From Viscum album (lineage: Eukaryota > Streptophyta > Magnoliopsida > Santalales > Viscaceae), in contig OY728128.1 in NCBI GenBank assembly GCA_963277665.1, forward strand, positions 1,869,746,988 through 1,869,810,987: a stretch of 64,000 bases of DNA, read 5' to 3'. Both the position numbers and the translations under genes were made by a program. Position 1 is the first letter of the stretch; every line of letters begins with the position of its first letter. Below are positions 23,768-38,650 of this stretch, piece after piece. The notes beneath the pieces are model-generated. The model was given only the letters and a program-made list of their open reading frames with translations, had not been told where the DNA came from and searched no databases.

Positions 23768-25953
23768 TGTGACACCCCACCAATCCTCATTTTTTTGAGA
23801 AGTGATGGGTGTGGTACTTGGCCTTAGGTGATAGACCCAAGACACATAAGGATAGAAATAAATAAAAAGGCCTAGAGAACATTTAGGGGATAGTTTTACC
23901 AATTAAATATAAAAAATACATACTAAAAAAACTAATTTAACCTCTATATAATTAATAAGTTTCAAATACTACAAAAAAATAACTAAACAAGAAAAAATAT
24001 TATAGTACAAGTTGAAACCAAAAGGCTTACTAAAAGGGAACCAAAATACCAAAAACTCAAAAAATCCAAAGTGACATCTACTAGAAATACCCCACCCACT
24101 CCATGATCTAACTCCATATTCCATCCCATGTAATATTGAAGAGTCACTATATAATTGAGAAACCTTTCCTTTAGCAGTGTATCAAATAGAATACATCTAT
24201 AAATGCACAAAAATTCCCAAGTATGCGGTGAGTCTAAAATTAGTATGGCTTACACAATGACATCCCAACTCACACAACTATGAAAAAGATGTTATCAAAG
24301 TTTATCTTAAATATATTTAACCAATAAAATAAATTTATCAAAATTTTATAACTAATTTTCAGTGGAATGAAATAAATGAAGAAAAATACATTCTCAAAAT
24401 CATTTGGCATACCCATAACTTAGTATCAACACAAACCATTAAATACCAGGTGGTAGTTCTATAATCATGAGTGGTATATCTTTTATCATCCATGTGATCA
24501 TAATTTGACCAATACCACGTTCCCCAAAGTCACACACACCTAGCATAGGTACAATTCCAATAAAAATAAACACACACTGACCATGTATGCCAAAATCTAT
24601 GTAAAAAAATTTGACAAAAAATTATTTTTTAAATCACTTAAAAAAAATCTATTGCATCTACAAAAAACCATAATTTTTCAATAAACATTTTATAATTATA
24701 GAAAAGGAGTTTTTTAAATCCAACCAATTTAGCCACATTTTTCAGCCAATACCAATCTGGATTTCAACAAAAAATCACATAAGGATTTTACAACAATTTC
24801 AATCTAGAAATTTAATATCAAGTAAGAATTCAAGTAATAAATCAAGTGGATATAAGAGATATTCCACCTAATACCAAAGTATTTATGAAATTGAAAAAAA
24901 ACACTAAAAGAAATTCAATATCTGAATGTAAACCATGTTCCACACACTAGATCTGATGAGATATCATCAAAATTGAAATCCAAAAAAACATTGACATATC
25001 CAAAATAAAAAATATCTATGGTCCTGAGAGAGGGATATATATAGAGAGAGAGATGAAAATATTTATGAAGAATGAGAAGAATGTAGACTTACATATGAAT
25101 AAATCCTGCAATACTGTTTTATTTGTCTAATAATTGATTCTTGATTGATATAAATATTCACTCAATCATTGAGAGAAAAATGAAATTGGATTATTAATAA
25201 AATAGAGGATTGGTGGGGTTTATAGGATCAATTCCATTAAGATATAATTTTTAGGGGTGATAACAAAATTTTTCATGGTTAAGCAATAGAGTTTAGTAAA
25301 TTATGCTCCAACCATGTGGTTCTACTTTATCATTCCAACCCCTGACATAGTTAGAACACACTGTTATAAAAATCATGCATCTATTATTTTTTTACCTTTA
25401 TTTAAAGATGAAAGGATTCCCCTAGGTTATTTCATGATTGAAAAAATGTTTTCCAACCACAGTACTAGACAGTGTCCAATTTCTTCCCCTACAGGGTTTC
25501 TGGTAGGTGGTTTATGGTTTTTACAAACCGTGAAAAAAATATGTACCATGCACCCCAAAGAAATCCTCCAAAATAATACATACCACTTTATAACATCCAA
25601 CAACATAACACAAACCATATATATAATATAAATACATGTATAAAGGTCTATGTAAATAAAAATAGGGTGCTAAATTTACCCAACCATTAACCCTTCCATC
25701 AAAATAAAGTAGAAAACACCCATTTCCCTAGAATATTTTGGGCCTCTACTCTAACACAGTTTCCCATGCTTTCACACTTCTTTATAAATCCGACCATGTT
25801 TCCTTAAAACCCACACTAGACCAACCATTTCTCCTTGAATTATATTATATTTCCTATGTAAAATCCTCCAAGACAAATGAATCAATATAGAATCTGATTC
25901 TTAACTCAGTGTGATCCTATCTAATCATATGGTTAGGATTTGTTTGGTTCCTC
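23768..25953 (-). repeat. LTR3 left copy (3' LTR of element 3)
   Basis: It begins TGTGACACCCCACC and aligns throughout with the right copy. Matching blocks are GAGAAGTGATGGGTGTGGTA (23797) with GAGAAGTGAATGGTGTGGTA (30760), the block near 24260 with that near 31220, and TTTTAGGGGTG (25251) with TTTTAGGGGTG (32196). The right limit is approximate. A short AT/AG microsatellite is at 25035-25053. The open frames at 23983-24210 and 25314-25631 are not matched as coding in the other LTR. Confidence 0.82.
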
Positions 25954-26289
25954 TTTAATAGAGATAACTGAAACACATTGTTCACTAAACTACACATTAA
26001 AGAAAAATCCATTCTATATTCAGCCTCAAAAACTTGTTCAAGTATCTATAATGAGCCTATTTATCAAGGAGAAATATTTCCCTTCCTAATAAAAAGAGGA
26101 TTCCCATTCTTTTACGATATTATAAAAATCACTTAATCACTCACCTCAAATAACAATACACACAAGAAATGTTCCTCATACAATTTCTGACAACATTGTG
26201 TCATATATATTATATTTATCATCAACAAAATTTCATCTATAATATATTGAACAAGGATAGGTCTAATTATTAATTATTCACCTATGTAC

Positions 26290-26990
26290 ATCGAACAAAT
26301 TGGATAATGATAAGGGCATTGATACAATTATTCAAAAGGATCCATATGTATTGAGTTCTGATAATTATTATTGTATAAGAACTCCACTATCATTATAAGA
26401 TCCTTCAACTTTCCCAAAAACTCTATTACAAAATCCCTAACCATATCCTCCAGTTTTTGGATTTTCCATTCATACAATCCATCAATTTGAGGAAGATATG
26501 GTGTACCAATAGTCAACTTTGTTCCAAGGGTTTTCTATAAAGATTAAAAAAATGAAAACATGGGGTCTTGGGCATATATGATTGAGAATAAAAATCTATG
26601 AATCTTAATTATTTCCCATATATAAATATTTGAAAAGTATTCCAATGATTTAGTTTCATGAATTGGGATCAAGTACACTGACCTTTTGAGATAATCCAAT
26701 ATCACCCATATAGAGTAGTGTTTTGTAATTATTTATTGTAGAAATATTGAAAAATTCATAGACATATCCTTCTATTTTCACATAGTAATTATTTAATGCT
26801 AAAATATAAAATTTGGAAATTTATTCTCTTACTTGACATGTTGATTAGATATGACGAGACATATTATTTAAAAGATATTTTCTTACCATCCCACCAAGAA
26901 AATTTATTCACATATTTTTAAAACTTATTTATCCCCATATGAATAACCCATATTGAAAGGTAATATTCACTAAGACATTGTTATTGTTAA
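26290..26990 (-). pseudogene. Element 3 integrase remnant
   Basis: The minus-strand piece 26328-26516 reads TIGTPYLPQIDGLYEWKIQ, then LEDMVRDFVIEFLG and VEFLYNNNYQNSIHMDPFE. These correspond to the family's catalytic-Glu region (TDGQSERTIQ), LEDMLRACxLDF and VEFSYNNSYHSSI blocks; the catalytic Glu is now in YEWK. The rest of the core and the zinc finger extend to about 26990 in broken frames. Confidence 0.88.
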
Positions 26991-27289
26991 TAAAAATGTA
27001 TGACTATCATATATCTATACTAGATCATTGAATTCCAATCCATATTCAATCTTTCAATGGTCTTCACAACATTTATTTTTAAACTCACAGTAATACAATT
27101 TAGATCATATATAGAAACAACTCTAAAATTGTTAAAAAAATCATAACCTAACAAAACATGAAGGAAAACTAAACATCCCCATAGTTTGAGAAATAACGAT
27201 GCATATCAATTTTGATAGAAATTATTTTTTATTGGTCTTAATCATCTTTTTCCAACTAAACATAATACTTCTTAGAAATAGCATCTACT

Positions 27290-28500
27290 ACTGAGTTCCC
27301 TTTACTTAGTGTATACATTAAGTCTACATCAAACATATTCATTTACAATACTCATATGTGATGTCTTGAAATCAAAATTCATTGTGGGAAAATTTGTTTC
27401 AGACTCTTATGATCCATAAAAACAATTATTTTATCAATAAAGAGGTCGTGGCGGTATGTCTACCAATCATGGACCACAATAACCAATTTGAAATCATGCA
27501 TTGGTTAGTTCTTATCATGAATCCTTAAATGTCATTATCCATAAAAAATGATCTCCCTCCTAGACAACAAATCCCAACCTAGATCCCAATTGATCCAAAT
27601 AGACTACAAAACTCCATCAAAACTTTGGAAATGTAAGGATAGTTTATGGTGTGTGTCTAACCTAAATTTCAAGAAAGGATTTATGGAATTAATAATTACA
27701 TTGGAAAGGAATTTATTCCATCTTGAAATATATCATTGGTGACTCCAAACATGGAAAATATTGTAAAAAACAACTATATCATTTCATAATCAAAGGAAAC
27801 AACATATCCCAAAGACCTTCATTGGTGGATTCCAAGAGAAAAAAACATCTATCCTTTAAGGATCCATAAAAATTTACTTTTTAAATGAAATTTCCAATGA
27901 ACACACCCCTTCTATCAAGAAATCACACTTTTTATAACTTGGATGAAAAAATTATATACCAAGATACCTAATACTATATCCAAGGGTTTCCATGATCTTC
28001 TATTTTCCTAGAATACACCAAAATATCATCAAAAACACAAACTCAAATTTATCTAGATATCTATGAAATATTAAATTCATCAAATCCAAAAAGATGGTTG
28101 GAATATATGTAATGCTGAAAAGAATAAAAAAATTCAAAATGGAAACATCTATTTATAAAATATATCTTTTTCATATTTTCCTTCCAAAATCACAATTGGT
28201 GACACTATGAATATAAATCATTTTTAGATCAGAATTTTTATCCCCTAAATTGATCAATAAGATTATCTATTCATGAAAGAGGATACCGTTTTATTATCAT
28301 ACCTTTATTATTCTTATGAAAATCTACACAAAGTATAATATTTCTATCCTCATTCTTTACAAACTGAACCAATGCTACCCACAGTGATGTTATTGAATGA
28401 ATTTTTTTTATTAATCTTCCAAATTAATATTAAATTACCTAATTCTTTTTGTCTTTTTCCTATTAGAAAAAAGTGATATTTGACTATTCCTAGTATTAGG
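27290..28500 (-). pseudogene. Element 3 RNase H and RT remnants
   Basis: 27290-27600 aligns with the element 1 linker and RNaseH (GCATCTACTACTGAG here, GCATCTACCACTGCG near 1160). RT covers about 27850-28500. ACACCAAAATATCATCAAAAA near 28015 corresponds to the FVDD box region of element 1, and CTACACAAAGTATAATATTT near 28323 corresponds to the RT start region. Stops occur throughout. The plus-strand open frame at 27548-27742 is antisense to this and not a gene. Confidence 0.75.
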
Positions 28501-28639
28501 CCGATCATAAAATTTATTTCAATTTTGTGTGGATACCCTAAGAAAATATTGAGGAAAATGTTAGGATATTAGTCCATAATTTCTGGAAAATCACTATTCC
28601 CAAACTCATCCACATATTCCAAGGTAGGAACTTCTAAAT

Positions 28640-30250
28640 GATAAGAGATAGTTCTCACCACCGGTGAAATTTTTTTTTCTACTATAAATTAAATCCCAAT
28701 ATTTTCTAAGGACACTATAGATGTTATTGAAATAATTGAAACTAAACATTCAACAATAACATTTAATGTGGGACTTAAACAATTTCAACCAATACCTACC
28801 CAAAATCATGTAATATATATCAATCTTAAGCATAGATAAATCCCAAAGAATCTCAGCCCCATCAATAGTCAAAGAACATGATTTAAAAAAAGGCTCAGCT
28901 TTCTATTTAACCAAGAGGAGAATGAACTTTCAAAATAGAAGGTGTCATATCAACCAGAAAAACTATATGATTAATAAAAAATGAATAAATAAATCAATGG
29001 GATATACCCATTTCAAAAAACAATTAAATAAGGGTACAGTTAAAAAAATCATACCACTCCCTATTTAATGACCATATTGTTCTTTCAGATTCACTATCAC
29101 AACTCCATAGTGTTTCTTACTCAATGCACCTTGAAACTTATTACCCTACCGAGATTACACTTGTTGAGGTGTCATGGTGTTCCTATAATTAGTTAAGATG
29201 TCTTAGTTTTTGTGATGGGAATTTTTTTGTAATCATCCCATTGAAGCATATGTTGTTTGGGAACCATGAGATGTCTCTCTAGCACTTGTACATGGAGCAC
29301 TATGACAATAGTGCTAATGATGTCTCATGTAGTTTCAATTGTGACAATCTCTAGGTAGTGTTATACAACATCTCTATATATATTCAATAGAACCACATTG
29401 AAAACATCATGTATTTCTTTTTAGTCATGAAAAAATGTTTATTGATCCCATAGATTAATTTTTGAGGTGTCCCACCACTTTTTAAGCAGGTTTCCCAATT
29501 CCTCTTATTACTAGCATCAGTTTTCCCACGTGTTCTAACACGAATAAACATATTCCATATAACTATATTTCCATATATATCCATTTTTACTAGATTCTAT
29601 ATATTTTAAAATATCTATATAATCTATAATAAAAATCATGACAATATATGGGAGAATATCCATCTCAACCCAAATTAAAAAATGTCAGTCATTAAGAATT
29701 CACTTACAATAACTATTAGGGAAAAGATGAATAAATTACTTAATGTATCTGTAAAATCCTTCACAGTGAGGTTCTTTTGATTCATCATGAAGAAGTCTAT
29801 TGTTTGTTAAATATGAAACGTGTGAGGGTATAATCTATTTGTAAAAAATTTCTCAAAATCTCCCCATATCATGCCTTGGTTCAATTTAACATGAACTATT
29901 AATTCCCACCCTTGGAGTTCCAAATAATTTAGTATATACATTGATAAATTTACTTTTAATGTTGTTTTTATCACATAGAAACTGATTTATTAATCGATCT
30001 TGTTTAACTAGAATTTTTTTTTCCAAATTGAAATCACCCTAGAAGATGGGTTAAATAATTTTTTTGAACTAAATCAATTACTCCACTTATTAAAGTTAAT
30101 TATTCATATTACCCTTATTCAGGGACTAAAAATCCAAGAAAATTATTTGGAATAACTTTTGGTTCACAACTGGATCGGGTGTAACCACATTTTCTAAAAC
30201 TTCATCTATTTGATTTATATGATGCCTACCTATTTCAATTCACTATAACT
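28640..30250 (-). pseudogene. Element 3 protease and gag remnants
   Basis: Protease is inferred at about 28640-29000 by position. Gag follows. Its amino part can be read on the minus strand near 30130-30240 as HHINQIDEVLENVVTPDPV, resembling the proline- and acid-rich start of Tekay-type Gag. A small Cys/His cluster near 29330-29350 is where the zinc knuckle should be. The minus open frame 29384-29584 lies in the capsid part. No intact frame is left and the gag start is uncertain. Confidence 0.55.
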
Positions 30251-30716
30251 AGAACAAAACCCCATTTAGTGTAACTCATCAGTAACTGAAATCATAAAAA
30301 TTTAAATTTACCACATTAACGCATATCCCAAACATAAATTTCTTTAATTCAACCATTTTCAACAGCTTTAATTTTCTTGAAAATACTACAACCATTATTT
30401 TAAATTCAACCATTTTACTATTTTAAAAAATCATCAATTTTTTTATTTTATAAACCATTTAATTCTTAATGAAAATTTCATCACTATTGGGAAGTATTAT
30501 TATCAAAGTGTCTTAAAATATTCATGTATCCAAACACCTATATTATACGAATTTCACCATAAATAGGTTATATGTACCTTTATATATTCTGAATTTCATG
30601 TTTCATATATTATATCTCCTCAATACCATACCTAGAGACAAACTAATATAATTTGAAAAGCTAAAACCAAAAACAAATACAAAAGTTTCCCAAGAAAAAT
30701 ATAGACGGATGAACTG

Positions 30717-30728
30717 AAACTGATACCA
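30717..30728 (-). other. Element 3 primer binding site
   Basis: The minus strand reads TGGTATCAGTTT, nine of twelve bases matching the tRNA-iMet site, two bases from the LTR start at 30731. Confidence 0.82.
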
Positions 30729-30730
30729 GT

Positions 30731-32928
30731 TGTAATATCTCACCCCTCCTCATTAGATTGAGAAGTGAATGGTGTGGTACTAGGATGTATATAAAATCCA
30801 TAATAAAACAAAGGAATGAAAGAAATGATAATGGACTTATGAAAATTTGGGGGATGATTTTCCCTTTGAAAGATAAGAAATCCAAACTACACAAACAATA
30901 ACTTACCAAACATTTATATAATTCATGAGTACATAATAAAAAACAAAACAAGTCTGAATTTCAAAACCATTTCAAAAATCAATAGGAAAACATAATACAT
31001 ACTTCAATAGAACCAAAATTCCACAACACTAAAATATATCATGTGAAATCATCCAGAAACACCCTAACCCCTATATACTATAACTCCACATGTTGTTCCG
31101 GCGGTATCAAGAAGTGTTAGTAAACAACTAAGATAAATTTCCTTTACATGTGTTTCAATAAATGACATATGAAAATTCAATATTGTGCCCAAGAAAGAGG
31201 TGATTATGAAATTATTTGGCTCCTCCAATGACTTCCCAACTCATTCAACTAAGAAAAATGAGGGCATAGTTTAAATAATTTTTTTTAAGTAGTGAAAATA
31301 GTTTATAAAAAATCTATAAATAATTATCCATGGAATGAAAAAGGCGATGGACAAAACATTTTCAAAATCTTTTTTCATACCCATCACTATGTCACTACAC
31401 AACCATGCATGCCTCAGTGAATGTTCCATACTCCTGAGAAGACTCTTTCTGATCCACCTAGTCATCACAAGGTGACCAATACTAGGTTCCATAATTGAAC
31501 ACATCCCATCCCCAAGGTCACATTGAATGAAAATGAACTCATAAAAACCATGGATGAAAAAATACATTTAAAACCATCCAAGAAACCTTTCATTCATCAA
31601 ATTATTTCCAAAAAAAAGTTCTATGCCAAAAAAACCATAATTCTAAAATCATCATTCTTAAATTATAAAACAAAGGGTTATTTTGGGAATCAATCAAATT
31701 TACCAATGATTTTCAAAATACATTACCAATCAGGATTTCCATGAAGAATCAAAACACTATTTCACCTTAATTTAATTTATAATCTTTAAATAAAACAATT
31801 AATTAAATTTAATATAAGAGAGAATTTTCCTACCTCACATTGGTTGGTGAAAATGAACTATGATACTACAAAACCTCATGATACGATTGAAAACCATGTT
31901 CGCTTCCCAATATCTAATGACACCTCATTATTATTGATATCCTAGAATATAGATATATCAATATTGGACTAGATATGTGGTTCTGATAGAGGGGATAAAC
32001 AAATATATCTAAGAAGAATGGTGAAGAATAGAGACTTCTAATAAATCCAGGCCTCAAATGCAATTTGATTCACCTAAGTATCCCTTATAGATTGAAAGGA
32101 AATATCTCTGAGGCCTTGATAGAAATTTTTTTATAGTTATGGAGATAAGAGGGGGTTATAAGGTTTCTTGATGATTAATATGTATTAGATCCACAATTTT
32201 AGGGGTGTCAACTATATGCTACATATTTAGGCTACATGGTTTTGAAAACAGTGTTGCGGTTGTGAAAAGATATTATCTGAAGAAAACCCATTACATCATT
32301 ACCTCAAATGGGTTAAGAAACAATGTTCCAAAATTTCCCCATATTTTAATATGCATGGTCACCCATAGGTAGTCACATGATTTAGAAAAAATATACGCCA
32401 ACTGTGCGCCTATCTAGAGATGATTATCTTACAATTCATAGTTTCTTGGAGGTGGTCCACAATTTCAATAAAATTTGAAAAAATCAGACACCTCTAAAAA
32501 ATCCTTATAAACATCACAAAACCCCTCATAAACCCTCAATACACAAGATGATCACTATATAGTCTCAAAGAACATTTAAGGGGTCATGTACGTGAAACAT
32601 GAGATTCTACAATGTTTCTGAAAATAAATTTTAGAATCCTAATTATTAACTTAATATCCAAAAATTATAGATATGTGAGGCCTAACTCACACCATTTTTC
32701 TTCTAATCATCAATAAAAATAGGAAAAATTTTAGGGTTTCAAATATTTGCAAACCTATATTTGTGGACATAAATTTATTTATTTTCCTATATCAACTTAT
32801 AATAACATACATAAAACCATAATAGTCCAAAATGAAACAAATAGTAACGAAATATTGGGATACACCACAAAACATAATTGATTAATCCTATGGTGGAATA
32901 TACGATATATATAATCATTAGGTTAACC
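30731..32928 (-). repeat. LTR3 right copy (5' LTR of element 3)
   Basis: It begins TGTAATATCTCACCCC and aligns with the left copy over its whole length, including ATAGGTAGTCACATG near 32370 with GTAGGTGGTTTATG near 25502. The end near 32928 (AGGTTAACC) is placed by length and by resemblance to the other LTR ends. Open frames 30661-30951, 31271-31567 and 31523-31744 overlap each other or the boundary and are not supported as genes. Confidence 0.8.
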
Positions 32929-35900
32929 TAATTATATTTTTCATCCCCTCTAGAAATTTTACCCCTATAATGTCTTTCAGACTTTTGGCACACCTCCCTT
33001 CCCAATGATCATATTTTGTATATCCTAACTACCTATCTCCCTCCACCAACAATTACTGATATCCCTCACCAAATCCCCTATCAACCTCCACATCAACATT
33101 CTATTACACTTATATAACTTCCTATCCAATACATCATGATCACCACCTCTCAGATGTTGATACACATATTACCGTCCCATTTCTCTATCACTCCCTACAT
33201 TCTTTTCAAAAACTCCCCACATCTCTACCACCCCATGACTCCACCTCATCCTCCCACTATCATGCTCATCCTATCCACCACATATCTCCCTCCAATGCCA
33301 CGCCTCTCTTTTCCTCCATTTTCCTCACCATACCTCCCCATCTCCACCTCCACCTTCGACCTCTGAAACCAGTCCCTATTCTTTTCACTTGACACCCTTG
33401 CACACAAATCTATAAATTTTAACCCAATCCATCAAAATCTTCTCCACTTCCCTCTTACTTCTGATACTAATTACATCTCCACCTCACATATCCTTCTAAT
33501 TCACTTCCTCTTATGATGATTGTTTCATCTTTATACTTTTTTCATTTAGAGGTCAAAATTCCCAAAGATAAAGGTCACTCATCCTCTAATACCATATCTT
33601 CTAAGGATTAGAAGGATCTATTTCTTTCATAACCACTTTAGTTCTATATGAAGAAACCCAAACATCATGGGTGTAAAATGTTCATAAGAATTTAATCCTT
33701 ACCAAGCCATTGGTTATTTATTTACAACATCTAGAAGGATTTTTTCTAAATGAACTATATTTGTTCCCCTATTCTGTATATATAGTATTCAGGTGACATT
33801 AATCATTGTTTTATTTGTGAAATCTAGTTTCATTGATGGTATTTTAGTGGATAAAATGTTTTATTTAATTTATATAATATATTTAATGATTTATAAAAAC
33901 CTATATTAATGAAATGTTTGTGCAGTAGTGTTTATTTAATACTTTATATACTCTCCATATTGTTATTTTTATCTCATTTAATTGAATAATATAGAATAAC
34001 CTAAACCTTCATTATTTTCTCCATCATTTAATTGTCTAATTTATTAAAAAATAAAATAATCAATTATATCCAACTATAATTTCGACTAAATACAAAATAA
34101 TTTCCTCAAATTTATTTTGGTCCTAAATAATTTTTGAATTATACACTTTTTTAATTTAGAAATTATATTTTCATTATGTATTAATGATCATATATTTTCA
34201 TTCCCATGTAATATCATTGTATTATACTATTCTTAGGAATCATGTTCTAACATTCATTCCACCTTTTCATCACTTTAAAATTATGGTTGACTATATGCCT
34301 CATAGATAAACTCTCATTGGATTGATTAATCACTTTTTATATGTCATATGTTTATTACATTCCAAAATATTGAAAATTTAAATAACCTAAATAAAATATA
34401 TTGGGTTTTATTAGATTTTATTTTTATATATTAAATATTATTATAATGATGATTCACGAATTGGAAAATCACTAATTTAACAAACTTTTTCATTTTTTTC
34501 TTTATATAATTCAATATTAAAATTTTTGTTATGATATATTTATCAGATATGTTATATTTACATGAACAGAGAATACAACATGTTGTATATGAATTAATTA
34601 TTAATCCCCAATTATCATTTCATTGTTCATGCGAGTACCATATATTATATTTCCAACTATGATGTTTATGATATTTTTTATTTCATTTCACTATTGTTTC
34701 TTCTATATCATTATATTTAGTATTTTTATTTGTTAAAAAAATAATTTTTTAGTAATATATTTAATATCAAAGGTGGTGTCTGTATATAAATTTATAAAAA
34801 AATTGTTTAATTAACTACAATAGAGCTTCATGTATTTTTGGAATTTTATGTTGCTGATATTTTTAATCACATTTTATGTACTTGAATACCTACATTAATT
34901 CTCCACTACCATGATGAGTAATATAGTTGAAGAAATTATTTACATGACAATATTTAAATGTTGAACTATATTTAATCAAATATATATTGCACTCTATATA
35001 AAAATTATATTTATGAGGAAATAATCCACTATGCATTAATGAACAGTTTAAATGACACATTCTATTTTTATACTCTCCATGTTTTTCATCATCAAACCTC
35101 AAAATTGAATAATTTTAAGCACAAATGTAGAAAAAATATGTTTTAATATTTTATTTATTATGAATTCAAAATCAGTATTCTCTTACTATGTAATATAATA
35201 TTTGAAAATATAAATTGAGTTTATTTATAATATATTTTTATTTTTAATTTTCTTTTATTGAAAATAAGGTATTTAGAATTTTAAAATTTTTATTTGTTAT
35301 GGATTATATGATGTATTATATTATTTATTTTTTTCCTAAACTCTAATAAACTATTATTAATTTTATTTCTTATGTTAAATATTTAGTTTGACATAAGGAA
35401 AAAAAAACATTTAACCATAAAAAATTACAATCAATCACTTATATATACCATCACTAAATGTTTTTTTGATGCTTTAAATCCCTCTGGCTAGTAGAAATCA
35501 TTTTCTCAAACATTTCTGTTTAAAAATTAAAAATATCATCAAATGAATTGAATTTTTTAAAAAGTTAGGTGTTGCAGGACAAGATTATTCTACATATGTA
35601 TTAGTAGATACCACATGCCAAAGCTTTTTTATGCTTTATAGGATGTGATTGTGAACTCATTTGGTATTCTTACATTCCCAAGAAAACACCCATAAAGAAG
35701 AGAAATTTGAACTGTTATGATAAATGGATAGATATAATTGGTGTTCTAGGAATGTTTTAGACATTAAATTTTATACCATTATTTTTTTCCCTTTATCAAT
35801 ATAAATCAATGGTTCCAAAAATTAAAAACGAATTTATATTCATGACTCATTTTGGTTTATACTGATATGTGAAATTAGGAATTATATGAGAATTATATGA

Positions 35901-38650
35901 TGATTCCACACATCCATAGTAGAGTGAAAATCCTGGATACTAATGTCTGCATCCAGGGATGGGTTATGAGAATACTCCATGTAATTTTTGAATAAATATT
36001 TAGAGTTTTTTCATCCTCAATAATTATCCTCTATTAATTTTAGTTGATATAAGAGGCCAAAGTAGCCATGTCTAACTTTGAGAATAGAGGGGTTTAATGA
36101 ATTGAATAGAAATAATTATTTGTGCACGAATTTCATTCTAAAACCTCATGGTAGGTAAAATATTCAACCATTTATCCTTTTATTTGTCAATTATTATAAT
36201 CTCCATTATATATATATTTTTATTTCATAGATTTTACATGGCATTAATAATTGAAAACTACTTATTTAATTAAGTTGTTTTCTTCCACATATTTGTTTTG
36301 TTTCATAACTATAATTGTATTTTTTTTAAATTAGAACCATTAATACTTTCTTTTATATATCTTATCATATGTGTTGTGTTGAGTTAAGTGTTATAAAAAA
36401 GACCATCACAGAAAAATGATATTCCAACCAATTATTAAAGCAATCTTACTTGATATTTATGTTTTTAATGAAATGATTAAAAATGCTTATATAATCAAAA
36501 TAATATATTTCAATAAGTTTTTATCCTCCTTGAAAAGGACAATGATATCAAGAAAATTGCTAAAAAATTTAAATATTACCAATTACTATTATTTTTAATA
36601 TCTTAAATTTCATTTATAAAAAATAACAACATATACATTATAATATTCTTTTTATCCAAACAATATTGACACATTAGAGTATTATATCATCAATATTTAG
36701 TAGTATAACTAAACATACCAAATTATATTGTTTTCAATTACATAAATTTTATATATATAAAATTAACAACTAGTGAATTATATGATGAAAAGTTATCTTT
36801 TTTTGCACATTTCTAGACTTATTATGTTTAATGAATACTTTTAATTTACTCTTTTCTATTGGCCTCTATTAAAATATTGATTTCACATTTATTGATTTTA
36901 GTACTCATTAATATTTTATATTTAATCTTTTATATCCATTATCAATGTAGAAAAACAATTTTTTTTATTTTGACGATAAGGATATGATGAACGGTGATAT
37001 TGTAATATATAGGGGCTTTGTGGATACAACATACCATGAAATTTGAATGCAGCCTTCTAAGATGTAAAATATAAAAATGTTTAATGAAACAAATAGTTGA
37101 AATTTTATAATTCTATAAAAAAAATTTTGAATTAATTTTTATTATTTTATCTTTTAATTTGTCACTATTTTTTTATTTTTTTTAAATCAATGAGTATTAT
37201 AAGTTGTAGTTTTCAATGTTTTTATTTAATTTTTTTTCACAGTTCTGTAATCTACTATATATATTTTATACACACATCATAAATTACAATATGAAGTTTT
37301 CAATATATGTTTTTCTAGTTCTATTACATATATCAATAGATTACTAATAAATATTAATATATTGGAATATGAATCATACACTTCATTTATTCTAGTAATA
37401 AATTAAATAATAAAATATAAATCATACATTGATATTACATATTTTAATATATAAATATAAAATATGAATCATAAAGTTCATTTTTCATAAGAATATAATT
37501 TGTGTATAATGATTTTTTTGTGTTTATAATTTCATATTTGTCCATTTTCTTATGGTTATCACATGTCAAAGAGTATACATATTCATATTTTAATGTTATT
37601 CATTGAATCCGTTATCTCTCCTTTGATATGTGTCTTTTAAACATAAAAATCCGTTAAATAAATCATTATATAATCATTTAATTGTTTTAGATAGTATCAT
37701 GATCCAAATATTTTAATCAAAACATTCACTACAATGACGTATTTACCCATTCTCCAAATTTTATACAAAAATCCTAAAAACAAAATTCCAATAAGACAAT
37801 AAGATGAGTAAAACATACTTCATCACATGAAATTAGTATGAGTACCATGGTTTTTCCCTTAACATGGAACACACCCCCATTAATTTGGTATTTTATATTC
37901 ATAATAAGATACATAATCACTTTATGTTGTAATTATTATCCTTCAATATGTATTTTTTTACATATCATTAATGGGTTTTTAATAACAGTTTATCTAAAAA
38001 ATGAATTACCTAACATATTATCATGCACAAGTTCCATAACATTAATATGTATTTTTAATATATCTTTTTTTAATAGTATTAAGTAAATATCATTTCCAGG
38101 TATCATTTTCATACATGCACATATATCTATAATTTTTAACCATGAAGCATTTTTTTCTTTTCAATTTGTAACCTACCATTATTTAAGGAACTATTTACTG
38201 ATGGCATAATTTATTTTTGCAATAGGTAAATTTGTTCCAACACTTTTAGGATGAAGATTCCCCATAATGTGTTCTTGATCTCAGTTCTCTTACTTAAACA
38301 AGTAAGGTTTACATAATATTTTGTTCATGATTTTTTATTCATTTTTTATTAACCTTCAAACTTAATTTTCAAAAACAAGTTCTTTATACTAGTTTATTAT
38401 TTGTCAACATTCTAGTGTTTTATCAGTTTTTAAATATCATTTTTTGACATTATATAATGGTTTATTTCCTTAAATATTTATAATTTCTCATTTATGTGGT
38501 AATTTATATTTCCATGTACTTTTAACACAAATTGAAATTTTATATTATAGCATTTTTGAAAATTAGAATTGTTTTATAATGATATGTGAACATACGAGTA
38601 AAATACTAGTTATGATAAAAATGATAACAAAACTCAAAAAAGGTTTTAGA
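32929..38650. other. AT-rich DNA with no identifiable gene
   Basis: Between element 3 and the returning R repeat lie about 5.7 kb that I cannot assign. No pol motif, LTR pair or gene structure is visible. From its position it is extra sequence within R unit A, either a second insertion or an older part of the locus. The left 500 bases contain a pyrimidine-rich tract (separate entry). The small open frames (34890-35102, 36416-36598, 37838-38086) have low-complexity, AT-driven composition and no support. Confidence 0.5.
33000..33500. other. Strongly G-poor, C/T-rich tract
   Basis: In 33136-33366 only about 11 of 231 bases on the plus strand are G (about 5%), while C is roughly 40%. The surrounding DNA is A/T-dominated without such a skew. 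The plus strand has a 76-codon open frame rich in Pro, Ser and Thr; the minus strand is purine-rich. I cannot tell a decayed coding segment from a simple-sequence-derived tract. Confidence 0.7.

Larger units (their letters stand above)
23768..32928 (-). mobile_element. Element 3: very old Ty3/gypsy element with both LTRs
   Basis: Two direct repeats of about 2.19 kb (23768-25953 and 30731-32928) flank a degenerate minus-strand gag-pol of about 4.8 kb with a tRNA-Met primer site at 30717-30728. The order integrase, RNaseH, RT, protease, gag from left to right gives the orientation. It is inserted in R unit A. No target duplication is visible now (GTGTT on the left, no match on the right). LTRs are strongly diverged and CpG is nearly gone, so it is one of the oldest insertions in the window. 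Confidence 0.85.

Noticed and set aside
33578..33590. CCTCTAATACCA, resembling a minus-strand tRNA-Met primer site next to a possible further LTR
   Set aside because: No TG...CA LTR edge follows (CTTCTAAGG), no second LTR and no gag were found nearby. A near match of 12 bases can occur by chance.
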